From NCBI RefSeq assembly GCF_010858045.1, contig NZ_JAAGVC010000017.1:42942-106941 (forward strand): a stretch of DNA of 64,000 bases, given 5' to 3'. Positions 9,662 through 17,860 of this stretch are shown one piece after another. A model generated the notes under the pieces. That model did no database searches and was not told where the DNA came from. It saw nothing but the letters and a program-made list of their open reading frames with translations. Source of the stretch: Nocardia cyriacigeorgica. Its GTDB lineage: Bacteria; Actinomycetota; Actinomycetes; Mycobacteriales; Mycobacteriaceae. The position numbers were made by a program, and so were the translations under genes. Numbering within the stretch: position 1 is the first letter of the stretch; each line of letters starts with the position of its first letter.

Positions 9662-10540
9662 TCAGGGGGCCGGCCGCCGCAACCAACGCCGCAATGCGTC
9701 GGTCACCTCGGCCGGGCGCTGCTCCATCAGGAAATGATCGGCGTCGATGCGCACCAGTTCGGCACCGTCGATATCGCGGGCGAGTTGTTCGGCGGTGGCC
9801 GACGGTATGGCGGGTTCGCGAGTACCCCAGATGATCGTGGTCGGGCAGGTGATCTCGGCCAGCCCGATCGCGAGTTCCGGGCGGTCCCGCACTTCGTATC
9901 CCGCCCAGAAATGCGCGTACTCGCGCCGGCCCCGCGGGGTGCGCAGCATGGCCAGGTAGTGGTCGAGCCGCTCGGTGTCGAAGGTGCCGTTGCGCAGGTA
10001 GCCGTGCATCCCGAGGCGGTGCACCCAGTAGATCGGCGCGGTGGTGAGCAGTGGCCGCAGCAGCCGGTGCCGCGCGGCCACCGTGAACAGCCCGAACAGT
10101 AGGTAGAACGCCGGGGTGAAGGTGCCCTGCGCGCGGGAGTTGAGAATGGCGAAACGGCGGACCCGGTCGGGATGACGCTGCACGAAACCGAGCCCGAGGA
10201 AGCCGCCGTAGTCGTGGCAGGCGAAATCGACGCGGTCCAGGCCCAGCGCGTCCAGCATCCGGGCGATCCGGTCGACCTCGCTGTCGTAGTCGCAGTTCCA
10301 CCCCGGACCACGGGTGGATTCGCCCCAGCCGAACCAGTCCGGCGCGATCACCCGGCGCAGCCGCGACAGCGGTTCGAGCTGGTGTTCCCAGGCGAGGTGG
10401 TTTTCCGGCCAGCCGTGCAGCAAGACCAGCGGATCTCCGGTGCCGGCCTCGGCGTAGTGCAGGCGGGCGCCGTCCACGGTGATGTCGCGGAGCGCGATCG
10501 CCGTTGGGTTCGTTACCGGTTCGGTTCGGTCGGTGGTCAT
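9662..10540 (-). CDS. Alpha/beta hydrolase with Asp nucleophile (epoxide hydrolase/dehalogenase type)
   Basis: A 292-residue alpha/beta-hydrolase. HGWPEN (42-47) forms the oxyanion-hole turn, the nucleophile elbow is CHDYGG with Asp110, and the catalytic His is H269 in DADHFLMEQRP. An aspartate nucleophile and HGWP are typical of epoxide hydrolases and haloalkane or haloacetate dehalogenases, so hydrolysis of an epoxide or carbon-halogen bond is more likely than ester hydrolysis. The cap domain (about 135-225) is unremarkable. The ATG at 10540 follows AGGAGG by 4 nt. It is divergent from an AraC regulator 102 bp away, which may control it. Confidence 0.85.
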   Translation of the reverse strand: MTTDRTEPVTNPTAIALRDITVDGARLHYAEAGTGDPLVLLHGWPENHLAWEHQLEPLSRLRRVIAPDWFGWGESTRGPGWNCDYDSEVDRIARMLDALGLDRVDFACHDYGGFLGLGFVQRHPDRVRRFAILNSRAQGTFTPAFYLLFGLFTVAARHRLLRPLLTTAPIYWVHRLGMHGYLRNGTFDTERLDHYLAMLRTPRGRREYAHFWAGYEVRDRPELAIGLAEITCPTTIIWGTREPAIPSATAEQLARDIDGAELVRIDADHFLMEQRPAEVTDALRRWLRRPAP

Positions 10541-10642
10541 CCCGCCTCCTGCTCGTCGTCGCTGGTCCCGGCGGTGCTGCCGCGGGTTCGGTGCCGGCTG
10601 AGGTGCCGCCGTGCGCATCGTCGTCCCGGTATCGTCGCGCCC

Positions 10643-11422
10643 ATGACACGGTCGGCACTTCCGGAAACGTGCTCCGATACCGCCACCGCGAAGCTGTGGA
10701 TCCGGCCGGGGCATGCGGTCTACCTCGGGCCGAGCCTGGGGCTGGCCGCGCATTCCACCGCCATCGCCTCGCTGGGTGTCGGGGTGGACGCGCCGTTCCG
10801 GGTGCGGGTCGCGGACGGGCCCGATATCACCGCGCGCAGCTTCCTGTTCCGGGCCAGGGTGACGCACCATCTGGTCGAGAGCCGGGGGCGAATGTTGTTC
10901 TGCTTCTTCGATCCGACTTCGGCGCGGATGGCGCGATGCCTGGGTGGGATGACGCGTTCGATCGGCGACTATTCGGCCGACCAGGTGTGCGAGGCCGACA
11001 TCATCGCGCTGTGCGACGACCCCGAGCCCGAGGTGGAACAGCTGCTCGAGCTGGCGAGCATTCCGGTGCCCGCGGTGCGTGATCCGCGGATCGCCGCCAT
11101 CGCCGCAGCGATCCGCGCCGACCCGGCCCGGCCCCACCGCGCCGCGGAAAGTGCCGGTCTCGCCGGACTGTCCACCTCACATTTCCTGCGCACGTTCGCC
11201 GAGCAGACCGGCACCAGCTTCCGCCGCTACGTGCAGTGGGCCAGGATGCTGCGGGTGGGCCGCGCCTATGCCGCGGGCCACGATCTGACCAGGGCCGCGG
11301 CCGATGCGGGTTTCGCCTCGCCGTCGCATTTCAGCGACGTGTTCCGTGCGATGTTCGGGCTGACGCCGACCGCCTTCCTCGGCGTCGGCAGCGAGGTGCG
11401 CATCATCGACGACGCCGACTGA
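10643..11422 (+). CDS. AraC-family transcriptional regulator
   Basis: A 259-residue regulator. The C-terminal half (about 155-250) carries the double helix-turn-helix of AraC proteins: HRAAESAGLAGLSTSHFLRTFAEQTGTSFRRYVQWARMLR, then RAAADAGFASPSHFSDVFRAMFGLTP, the signature second motif. The N-terminal 150 residues contain an effector-binding region beginning WIRPGHAVYLGPS (cupin-like). The ATG at 10643 is chosen because the in-frame extension upstream lies antisense to the hydrolase gene. It is divergently oriented to that gene, a common arrangement for a local activator. Confidence 0.87.
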   Translation: MTRSALPETCSDTATAKLWIRPGHAVYLGPSLGLAAHSTAIASLGVGVDAPFRVRVADGPDITARSFLFRARVTHHLVESRGRMLFCFFDPTSARMARCLGGMTRSIGDYSADQVCEADIIALCDDPEPEVEQLLELASIPVPAVRDPRIAAIAAAIRADPARPHRAAESAGLAGLSTSHFLRTFAEQTGTSFRRYVQWARMLRVGRAYAAGHDLTRAAADAGFASPSHFSDVFRAMFGLTPTAFLGVGSEVRIIDDAD

Positions 11423-11462
11423 CGCGCCCTCATCCGCTCGGCCTTCACCAACCGCCCGGCTC

Positions 11463-11765
11463 TCAGACGCCGAGCAGCAACCCGAGCCAGGCCACCAGCA
11501 CCCCGATGGCCCCACCCGCGAGCACCCAGCGGGTGACCGGCGCGCTACGCCAGCGCCACGCCGTCGGCGCCACACCACCGACCGCGACCACGTTCACCCC
11601 CACCGACAACAGCGGATGCACCTCGGCCAGCGCCGCGCCGAAGGCGTAGACCGCGACCGTCGTCAGCACCGCGACCAGCACCGTCACCGTGATGCCCGCC
11701 GCCCACGGGGTGGGATCCTGGCAGTCGTGGTACGGGTCGTAGCGGTTGCTCGACAGATCGCTCAT
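11463..11765 (-). CDS. DUF2537 membrane protein (Rv0882-like)
   Basis: A 100-residue protein with three predicted hydrophobic segments (about 21-46, 51-65 and 79-99), matching the small actinobacterial DUF2537 family; function unknown. Its start overlaps the stop of the upstream trmH gene by 4 nt (ATGA), so the two are translationally coupled, as their neighbours Rv0881-Rv0882 suggest in M. tuberculosis. The end is convergent with the AraC gene, 40 bp away. Confidence 0.85.
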   Translation of the reverse strand: MSDLSSNRYDPYHDCQDPTPWAAGITVTVLVAVLTTVAVYAFGAALAEVHPLLSVGVNVVAVGGVAPTAWRWRSAPVTRWVLAGGAIGVLVAWLGLLLGV

Positions 11766-12574
11766 GTCGTCCTCACCCGTTCATAGAACGCCATCGCGGC
11801 CGCGGTCGCCACATTCAGCGAATCGGTGCCGGGGCTCATCGGGATGCGGGCGCGAAGGTCGGTGGCCGCCATGGCCGCTTCGGTCAACCCTGGGCCCTCG
11901 GCGCCGAGCAGCAGCGCCACTCGATCGCCGGTCATGGCCGTCGCCAGGTTCACCGCCGCCGGGTCGGGGGTCAACGCGATGATCTGAAAACCTTCGCGGC
12001 GCAGCAGGTCCAGGCCGCCGGGCCAGTCCGGCACCCGCGCGAACGGGACCCGCAGCACATGCCCCATCGACACCCGGACCGCCCGCCGATACAGCGGATC
12101 GGCGCAGCGCTCACCGAACAGGATCGCGTCGGCGCCGAGACCGGCGGCATTGCGGAACATCGAGCCGAGGTTCTCGTGATCGTTGACGCCCTCGAGCACG
12201 GCGACCGTGCGCGCACCGGCCAGCACCTCGTCCAGGGTGCGTTCGGGCAATCGATGCGCGACGGCGAGCACACCGCGATTGAGATGGAAGCCGACCACCT
12301 CGGCCATGACCTCGGCCGTGGCGCGGTAGTAGGGCGCGTCGACGTCGGCGAGATCCTCGGCCAGTTCCGCCAGCCGCTTGCCGGTGCCCAGCAGCGCGTG
12401 CGGCCGGAACGGCGAATCCAGCATCCGCCGCACCACCACGGTGCCCTCGGCGATCACCAGACCCTTGCCACCGGGACGGTCGGGCCTGCGATCGACCGAC
12501 TTCAGATCCCGGAAGTCGTCGACCCGTGGATCGTCCACGTCGTCGATATCCACAACCACCGCCACAGCCGACAT
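11762..12574 (-). CDS. TrmH/SpoU-family RNA 2'-O-methyltransferase
   Basis: A 270-residue SAM-dependent RNA methyltransferase of the knotted SPOUT fold, likely acting on rRNA or tRNA ribose. The three SpoU motifs are visible: VLEGVNDHENLGSMFRNAAG (about 127-146, motif 1 with the catalytic Arg), VALLLGAEGPGLT near 219 (motif 2) and IPMSPGTDSLNVATAAAM near 244 (motif 3, cofactor-binding knot). The N-terminal substrate-binding domain spans about 1-110. ATG 12574 gives a normal family length; longer in-frame versions would run into the divergent Eis-like gene. Homologue of Rv0881 by position and sequence. Confidence 0.92.
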   Translation of the reverse strand: MSAVAVVVDIDDVDDPRVDDFRDLKSVDRRPDRPGGKGLVIAEGTVVVRRMLDSPFRPHALLGTGKRLAELAEDLADVDAPYYRATAEVMAEVVGFHLNRGVLAVAHRLPERTLDEVLAGARTVAVLEGVNDHENLGSMFRNAAGLGADAILFGERCADPLYRRAVRVSMGHVLRVPFARVPDWPGGLDLLRREGFQIIALTPDPAAVNLATAMTGDRVALLLGAEGPGLTEAAMAATDLRARIPMSPGTDSLNVATAAAMAFYERVRTT

Positions 12575-12659
12575 CCTGCCAATCCCCGGCCGCCGCGGCG
12601 GAGGCGGCCCGACGGAAAATCGGGTGCGCATCCGGCACGGCGGTGCCATCGTTCGAGGC

Positions 12660-13865
12660 ATGGCCATCCACGACGACATCGTCATCCGCTCGGCACGTCC
12701 GGCCGACGGCGCCGCGATCCTGCTGCTGCTCGAGGTCTGCTTCGCCACCAGGACCTCGGCTGTGGAGAACGAACAGATCCCGCGCATCTTCCCGCCGGAA
12801 CAGGCCCTGGTCGCCGAGGTCGGTGGCCGGGTCGTCGGGCACACCCAGTCCACCACGATGACCCTCACCGTCCCCGGCGGCCGCGCGGTGGACGTCACCG
12901 GAATCGCGGGGGTCGCGGTGGCGCCGACGCATCGGCGCCGCGGCATCCTGCGCGCGATGTACACCGAGCAGCATCGCCGCACCGAGGCCGCCGGGCTGCC
13001 ACTGACCATGTTCACCGCCAGCGAGGGCGGCATCTACGGCCGCTTCGGTTACGGGCCGACCGTGGTCGAGAAGAGCATCCGGGTGGACCGGCGGGGCGCG
13101 GCGTTCCTGCCGATGGTCCCCGATCCGGGTGGGGTCGAGCTGGTCCCGCTGTCCGCCGCGCAGGAGCGCGTCAAGGCCGTCTACGACCGCTGGCGCAGGC
13201 TCGTTCCCGGCGCTCAGGTCCGCCCCGAGGCGGCCTGGGCGATCCGTTTCGTCGATCCCGAACGGTTCCGCGGCGGCGGCACCGACCTGTTCGCCCTGCT
13301 GCATCCCGACGGCTACGCGCTCTACCGCTACCGGCACGGCACCGACGGCTCGGTGGCCGAGGTGGTCGAACTGCGCGCGGTGACCACCGAGGCGCACGCG
13401 GCGCTGTGGCGCGCGCTGCTCGGCCTCGATCTGATCGACCGGATCGAGGCCGTGGTCACCGACGACGATCCGCTGCCCTACCTGCTCACCGATCCGCGTC
13501 GGGTCCGCACCACCGGCCGCTACGACGGACTCTGGTTGCGGCTCATGGATATTCCGGCCGCGCTCTCGGCCCGCGCCTACGCCTCCGACCTGGACGTGGT
13601 GCTCTCGGTACACGACCCGTTCCGCGCGGCGGGCGGCACCTTCGCGCTGCGGGTCCGCGACGGCCTGGCCGAATGTGCGCCGACCGATCGCGACGCGGAT
13701 CTGGAACTGGGCATCGACGTGCTCGGCAGCATGTACCTCGGCGCACACTCACCGCGCGCCTTCGCCGCGGCGAACCGGTTGCGGGCCAAGAACTCCGGGC
13801 TGGTGCGTGCGCTGGAACAGGCCTTCGCCACCGATCGCGACGCCGAAATCGGCTGGTTCTTCTGA
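12660..13865 (+). CDS. Eis-like GNAT-family N-acetyltransferase
   Basis: A 401-residue protein with the three-domain layout of Eis proteins: an N-terminal GNAT domain (about 1-140) with the acetyl-CoA loop VAPTHRRRGILRAM (motif V-x5-RRxG near 91-104), a second atypical GNAT domain, and a C-terminal SCP2-like domain (about 300-401). The free C-terminal carboxylate, which takes part in catalysis in characterised Eis enzymes, is Phe401 here (GWFF-COOH). Mycobacterial Eis acetylates aminoglycosides at several amines and host proteins; whether this one does is inference. ATG 12660 lies 85 bp from the divergent trmH start. Confidence 0.88.
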   Translation: MAIHDDIVIRSARPADGAAILLLLEVCFATRTSAVENEQIPRIFPPEQALVAEVGGRVVGHTQSTTMTLTVPGGRAVDVTGIAGVAVAPTHRRRGILRAMYTEQHRRTEAAGLPLTMFTASEGGIYGRFGYGPTVVEKSIRVDRRGAAFLPMVPDPGGVELVPLSAAQERVKAVYDRWRRLVPGAQVRPEAAWAIRFVDPERFRGGGTDLFALLHPDGYALYRYRHGTDGSVAEVVELRAVTTEAHAALWRALLGLDLIDRIEAVVTDDDPLPYLLTDPRRVRTTGRYDGLWLRLMDIPAALSARAYASDLDVVLSVHDPFRAAGGTFALRVRDGLAECAPTDRDADLELGIDVLGSMYLGAHSPRAFAAANRLRAKNSGLVRALEQAFATDRDAEIGWFF

Positions 13866-13881
13866 CCGCCGCAGCCATCGG

Positions 13882-13912
13882 CCGGCCCGATCGGATGCGC
13901 GATCCGGGCCGG
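13882..13912 (+). terminator. GC-rich hairpin between the Eis-like gene and yccF
   Basis: Bases 13882-13893 pair with 13900-13912, with one bulged C, around a 6-nt loop. It lies 17 bp after the stop of the acetyltransferase gene and 18 bp before the yccF start. There is no U-tract. Confidence 0.45.
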
Positions 13913-13930
13913 TCCTGGCATGCTGGAGTC

Positions 13931-14347
13931 ATGCAGGTGGTCCGGCTCGTGCTCAATATCCTCTGGCTGATCCTGGCCGGGTTCTGGATGGCGCTCGGTT
14001 ACCTGCTGGCCGCGGTGATCTGCTTCATCCTGATCATCACCATCCCGTTCGGCATCGCCGCGCTCCGCAACGCCGCCTACGTGCTGTGGCCGTTCGGCCG
14101 CACCACCGTGGACAAGCCGGGCGCAGGCGCGGGATCGCTGATCGGCAACATCATCTGGTTCGTGGTCGCGGGCTGGTGGCTGGCGCTCGGTCATCTGCTC
14201 ACCAGCATTCCGCTGTTCGTCTCGATCATCGGAATCCCGTTCGGCTGGGCCAACCTCAAGCTGATTCCGCTGGCGCTGTTCCCGCTCGGCAAGGACATCG
14301 TCGATTCGGACCAGGCGTTCGCCCCGAACTACCGCTACTCGTCCTGA
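13931..14347 (+). CDS. YccF-family membrane protein (DUF307)
   Basis: A 138-residue inner-membrane protein built from two similar halves. Each contains hydrophobic helices and the family motif of a (I)IIGIPFG or TIPFGIAALRNAAYVLWPFGR turn, at about 41-57 and 99-116. LNILWLILAGFWMALGYLL near the start and IGNIIWFVVAGWWLALGHLL in the second half show the internal duplication. Function unknown. Start ATG at 13931. The gene is convergent with the MarR gene, 8 bp apart. Confidence 0.88.
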   Translation: MQVVRLVLNILWLILAGFWMALGYLLAAVICFILIITIPFGIAALRNAAYVLWPFGRTTVDKPGAGAGSLIGNIIWFVVAGWWLALGHLLTSIPLFVSIIGIPFGWANLKLIPLALFPLGKDIVDSDQAFAPNYRYSS

Positions 14348-14355
14348 GTGCTGCG

Positions 14356-14829
14356 TTATTCGGATTCGGCGACGATCTGCTTCATGATGGTGACCGCCCG
14401 CGCCAGCACATCGAGCTGGTCCGGCGTGAGGGTGGACAGCTGGTCGGTCATCCAGGCTTCGCGGGCACTTGCCTCATCGGCGATCAGCGCACGGCCCGCC
14501 GGTGACAGCGACACGATGATCTGCCTGCCGTCGGTGGGATGCGGTTCGCGCGCCACCAGGCCGAGATCGGTGAGCGAGGCGATGACCCTGGTCATCGACG
14601 GCGGCTGCACCCGTTCGCGCGCCGCGAGCGCACCCGGGGTCATGGCGCCGTCGCGGTGCAGGGTGGCCAGCACCGACAGTTGGGTCAGCGAGATCTGCGA
14701 ATCGGTCCGTCGCCCGCGCAGATGCCGCGTCAAACGCACGACCGCCAGCGACAGCTCACCCGCGAGCTCTCGAACATCCGATGGCGTTGTCACAGTTGAG
14801 CACGATACGGGACCGTGCCCGGAGTTCAC
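14356..14829 (-). CDS. MarR-family transcriptional regulator (Rv0880-like)
   Basis: A winged-helix dimeric regulator of 157 residues or slightly fewer. QLSVLATLHRDGAMTPGALAARERVQPPSMTRVIASLTDLGLVAREPHPTDGRQIIVSLSPAG (about 48-110) is the complete MarR DNA-binding core with the conserved D-x-R wing. The start is either ATG 14829 or GTG 14793; neither has a strong ribosome site. It is divergent from the DUF2530 gene with only 24 bp between starts, so both may be controlled by this protein. Homologues typically sense phenolic or oxidative ligands; the ligand is unknown here. Confidence 0.87.
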   Translation of the reverse strand: MNSGHGPVSCSTVTTPSDVRELAGELSLAVVRLTRHLRGRRTDSQISLTQLSVLATLHRDGAMTPGALAARERVQPPSMTRVIASLTDLGLVAREPHPTDGRQIIVSLSPAGRALIADEASAREAWMTDQLSTLTPDQLDVLARAVTIMKQIVAESE

Positions 14830-14853
14830 GCATGTTCGCCTAGGCTGAGCCCT

Positions 14854-15093
14854 GTGACCCAGCAGGTGCCGCAGATTCCGCCTCGACTCACCGACCCACG
14901 GCCGGTCCTCGCGGTCGGCTGCGCGCTGTGGGCGCTGGCCACGCTCGTGGTCTGGGCGAGCGGAGACCGTTGGGAGACCGCGCGTCCGGTCTGCCTGATG
15001 GGACTAGCGGTCGGGTTGCTCGGATACACGATCTTCGTCATCCAGCGCCGGGGCGCCCGCCGCGGCGACAAGGGCGCGCAGACCGGGCTCTGA
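14854..15093 (+). CDS. DUF2530 small membrane protein
   Basis: A 79-residue protein with two hydrophobic segments (about 19-34 and 47-62) and a basic tail (RRGARRGDKGAQ), matching the actinobacterial DUF2530 family; function unknown. GTG at 14854 is preferred because it starts the conserved VTQQVPQIPPRL stretch. It is divergent from the MarR gene and convergent with prrB (30 bp). Confidence 0.78.
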   Translation: MTQQVPQIPPRLTDPRPVLAVGCALWALATLVVWASGDRWETARPVCLMGLAVGLLGYTIFVIQRRGARRGDKGAQTGL

Positions 15094-15122
15094 GCCCGCT
15101 GCCCGCGGACATCGGGTGTGGG

Positions 15123-16565
15123 CTAGCCGGTGCGCGCCGGTCGTGCCGGCAGATCCAGCACCAACCGCACTCCGCCGAGTGTGCCGTCGTCGAAATACGC
15201 CTGCCCGCCGTGCAATTGGGCCTGTTGCGCGACCAGCGCCAACCCGAGCCCCGAACCGCCCTTGGTGGCCTGGGTGCCCCGGTAGAAGCGGTCGAACACG
15301 GCCTGACGTTCCTGGACCGGGATGCCCCGGCCGTTGTCGTCGATGGAGACGATGATGTGGCCGTTGGGTGCGCGATGCGCGGAGACCAGGGCCTCGGTGG
15401 CGCCGCCGTGTTTGACGGAGTTGGCCAGCGCATTGTCCACGGCCAGGCGCAGGCCCGCCGGCAGGCCGCGGGTGACGAGCTCGGCGCCGGTGTCGATGCG
15501 AACGGTGAGACCGGGGAAGTGGCGCATCGCGTCGTGCGCGGCCTGATCGCACAGATCGCCGACATCGGTATCGACGTGGTCGCGTTCGTGAGTGAGGTCG
15601 CCGGAGGCCAGCCGTTCCAGCGCCGACAGCGTCGCTTCCACCCGGCCTTGGCTGCGATGCAGGTCGTCGAGGATTTCGGCGCGCTGAGTCTCGTCCAGGT
15701 CGAGGGTGCGCAACACCTCGAGGTCGGTGCGCATGGCGGTGAGCGGGGTGCGCAGTTCGTGCGCGGAGACGGCGGCGAAATCGCGGGCGGTCTCCAGGGC
15801 CGCGGCGGTTTCGCCCTGCGCCTGATCGACCCGCGAGAGCATCGTGTTGACGGCATCGGCGAGTTGCTCGGCTTCGAGCACACCGGAACCGTCCACCGGT
15901 TGCGGCGGATGCTCGGGATCGCGGTAGCCGCTGCGCGCCCCCACCTGACGGGTGAGATCGACGATGGGCCGCACCGCGCGCCCGCCGAACAGCCAGCCGA
16001 GCCCGGCCGCGGCCGCGATGGCCACCAGCCCGCCTGCCAGCACCCACCGCTGCTGCTGCGCGGTGGCGCGGGCGGCGTCGGCGTTCGGGATGCCCAGTGA
16101 GACGGTCCGTCCGGCCTGCTGGTTCTCGGTGGTGGTGAGCACCCGATACGACGCGCCGTCCACGGTGACGGTGTGCGATCCCGTCGGCAGGTCGGGCAGT
16201 TCGATCGCGGTGGTGGCGGTGAGCTCGCCGTTGTCGCGGACGGTGAGCGCCAGGTTCTCGTTCGGGCCGATGAGATTGACCAGTCCGACCGCGATCACCG
16301 GGTCGATCAGCACCAAACGGGATGCGAGCGTGAGCTGTTGATCGGTCTGCTCGACATTGACGCGCTCGATCGCCTGCAAGGTGATGACGCTGAGGATCGT
16401 GATGATGAGGATCGCACCGGCTGCCGCCGCGCCCGCGACCCTGGTGCGCAATGAGTAGGACCGCCGCCGGCGCGATCCGGCAGCGGCGGCCCGTCGATCG
16501 GGCGGGCCTGCGCCGACCGGCCGCGCGGCCGCATCCGAGGAGCCGGGCGTGTCCGCGGCGCTCAC
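15123..16565 (-). CDS. prrB: Sensor histidine kinase PrrB
   Basis: A 480-residue membrane sensor kinase. TM1 is at about 44-66, the extracytoplasmic sensor at 67-173, TM2 at 174-195, HAMP at about 196-250, the HisKA H-box DFAAVSAHELRTPLTAMRTD with H269, and the HATPase domain with N-box LAVDNALANSVKHGG, G1 DDNGRGIP and G2 GGSGLGLALV. The DNA context (prrA 10 bp upstream on the same strand) and the sequence match the PrrAB system known from M. tuberculosis (Rv0903c-Rv0902c), which is essential there and linked to adaptation and respiration. The start is GTG 16565, immediately after the prrA stop. Confidence 0.92.
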   Translation of the reverse strand: MSAADTPGSSDAAARPVGAGPPDRRAAAAGSRRRRSYSLRTRVAGAAAAGAILIITILSVITLQAIERVNVEQTDQQLTLASRLVLIDPVIAVGLVNLIGPNENLALTVRDNGELTATTAIELPDLPTGSHTVTVDGASYRVLTTTENQQAGRTVSLGIPNADAARATAQQQRWVLAGGLVAIAAAAGLGWLFGGRAVRPIVDLTRQVGARSGYRDPEHPPQPVDGSGVLEAEQLADAVNTMLSRVDQAQGETAAALETARDFAAVSAHELRTPLTAMRTDLEVLRTLDLDETQRAEILDDLHRSQGRVEATLSALERLASGDLTHERDHVDTDVGDLCDQAAHDAMRHFPGLTVRIDTGAELVTRGLPAGLRLAVDNALANSVKHGGATEALVSAHRAPNGHIIVSIDDNGRGIPVQERQAVFDRFYRGTQATKGGSGLGLALVAQQAQLHGGQAYFDDGTLGGVRLVLDLPARPARTG

Positions 16566-16575
16566 AACCGCCCGC

Positions 16576-17295
16576 TCATTTCGGCGCCCGCAGCACGAAA
16601 CCGACACCGCGAATGGTGTGCAACAACCGCGGTGTCCCTTCCACTTCGAGCTTGCGCCGCAGATATCCGACGAACACGTCCACCACATTGGTGTCGGCGG
16701 CGAAGTCGTACCCCCACACCAGTTCGAGCAGCCGCTCGCGGCTCAGCACCACACCGGCATTGCGGGCCAGCGTGGACAGCAGCTCGAATTCCCGCTTGGT
16801 GAGGTCTATTTCGCGGCCGTGCAGCAGAGCCCGGTACCCGGCGACATCCACTTCCAGCGGCCCGACGGTGACCGCGCCCGGGGTGGACGCGGCGGGGGTG
16901 TCGGTGCGGCGGCGCAGCAGCGCCTTGATCCGCGCCACCAATTCGGCCAGCACGAACGGCTTCACCAGGTAGTCGTCGGCGCCCGATTCCAGTCCGGCGA
17001 TCCGGTCGTCCACCGAACTGCGGGCGCTGAGCACACAGATCGGCACCTCGTTGCCCATGGCGCGCAGCGCGGTCACCACACCGGCGCCGTCGAGCACCGG
17101 CATGTTCATATCGAGCACGATGGCGTCGGGGGAGTGCTCGTTGACGGCGCGCAGGGCCGCGCCACCGTCGCGGGCCACCAGGACCTGGAAGCCGGACAGG
17201 CGCAGCCCGCGCTCCACCGAGGCGAGCACGTCCTCGTCGTCATCGACGACGAGGACGGTCGGGTTTGTCGTGCGATCGGCGCTCACGTCGTTCAT
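16576..17295 (-). CDS. prrA: Response regulator PrrA (OmpR family)
   Basis: A 239-residue transcription factor partnered with PrrB. The receiver domain (1-125) has acidic pocket D18-D20, phospho-acceptor D62 in [12 protein letters not shown], the switch Ser in VLSARS and K in DDYLVKPF. The C-terminal winged helix (about 145-239) shows [15 protein letters not shown] and [13 protein letters not shown]. It is nearly identical in pattern to mycobacterial PrrA. ATG 17295 is the first codon of a probable prrAB operon; the 70 bp upstream contain no clear Shine-Dalgarno sequence. Confidence 0.95.
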   Translation of the reverse strand: MNDVSADRTTNPTVLVVDDDEDVLASVERGLRLSGFQVLVARDGGAALRAVNEHSPDAIVLDMNMPVLDGAGVVTALRAMGNEVPICVLSARSSVDDRIAGLESGADDYLVKPFVLAELVARIKALLRRRTDTPAASTPGAVTVGPLEVDVAGYRALLHGREIDLTKREFELLSTLARNAGVVLSRERLLELVWGYDFAADTNVVDVFVGYLRRKLEVEGTPRLLHTIRGVGFVLRAPK

Positions 17296-17365
17296 TCTGC
17301 CGTCGTTTCCCGGTGCGGCCCGGTCACGACGCTCACCGGGCCGGTCGGCGTGAGCACCGCTGCGC

Positions 17366-17752
17366 TCAGTAGTTCTTGCAGGTGTCGGCGACCTTCTGAA
17401 TGGTCTGGCTCAGGCCCGCGGCGCGCGGATCGTTCTCGGCCTGCTGGGCGGCCTCGGGGTTCTCGTCGAGGTAGCGCTGGAGTTCGGCGCGGCGCTGCTC
17501 GACCGGCTGTTCGAACTTGGCCTGCAGTTCCGCCTTGACCTCGGGGTTGGCGTCCAGCATCGCGGCCAGCTGCGGCGCCTGATCGTGCAGGGCGGCGTCG
17601 ACCTGGGCGAACGAACACTCCGATTCCAGCAGCGGCGCCGCCAGCTCCATCGGGCCCGCGGAGGCGACCGCGGGGCTGAGGAAGGCGGTCACGGTGGCGG
17701 CCCCGGCCACGGTGAGTGCCGCGACGGTGGCCCTGCCACGAAAACGTTTCAT
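17366..17752 (-). CDS. Hemophore-related exported protein
   Basis: A 128-residue secreted protein with a clear Sec signal peptide (about 1-32: basic MKRFRGR, hydrophobic core, cleavage near VASAG). The mature part is alpha-helical with two cysteines (ECSFAQVD and DTCKNY at the very end), the arrangement of the mycobacterial hemophore-related family (Rv0203/Rv1174c type), whose founding member binds haem. Heme binding here is inferred from the family only. ATG 17752 is set by AGGAGG 7 nt upstream. It lies between prrA and the acyl-CoA synthetase gene, on the same strand as both. Confidence 0.82.
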   Translation of the reverse strand: MKRFRGRATVAALTVAGAATVTAFLSPAVASAGPMELAAPLLESECSFAQVDAALHDQAPQLAAMLDANPEVKAELQAKFEQPVEQRRAELQRYLDENPEAAQQAENDPRAAGLSQTIQKVADTCKNY

Positions 17753-17860
17753 ATTGCTGCCTCCTACAAGATCGGTGACGGACGCCTCGACCGTATTGTC
17801 CCGGGCTGGCATCCGTGTGAACCGTTCCTGTGAAAACTCTGAGGAGCCGAGGCAGATCCG

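Noticed and set aside
11762..13033. A TrmH-like protein extended at the N-terminus to over 420 residues.
   Set aside because: The extension is antisense to the Eis-like gene, and ATG 12574 gives the normal family length.
12059..14347. A plus-strand frame of about 760 codons spanning the trmH and eis regions.
   Set aside because: Only its last 138 codons (YccF) are protein-like; the rest is the shadow of other genes in the wrong frame.
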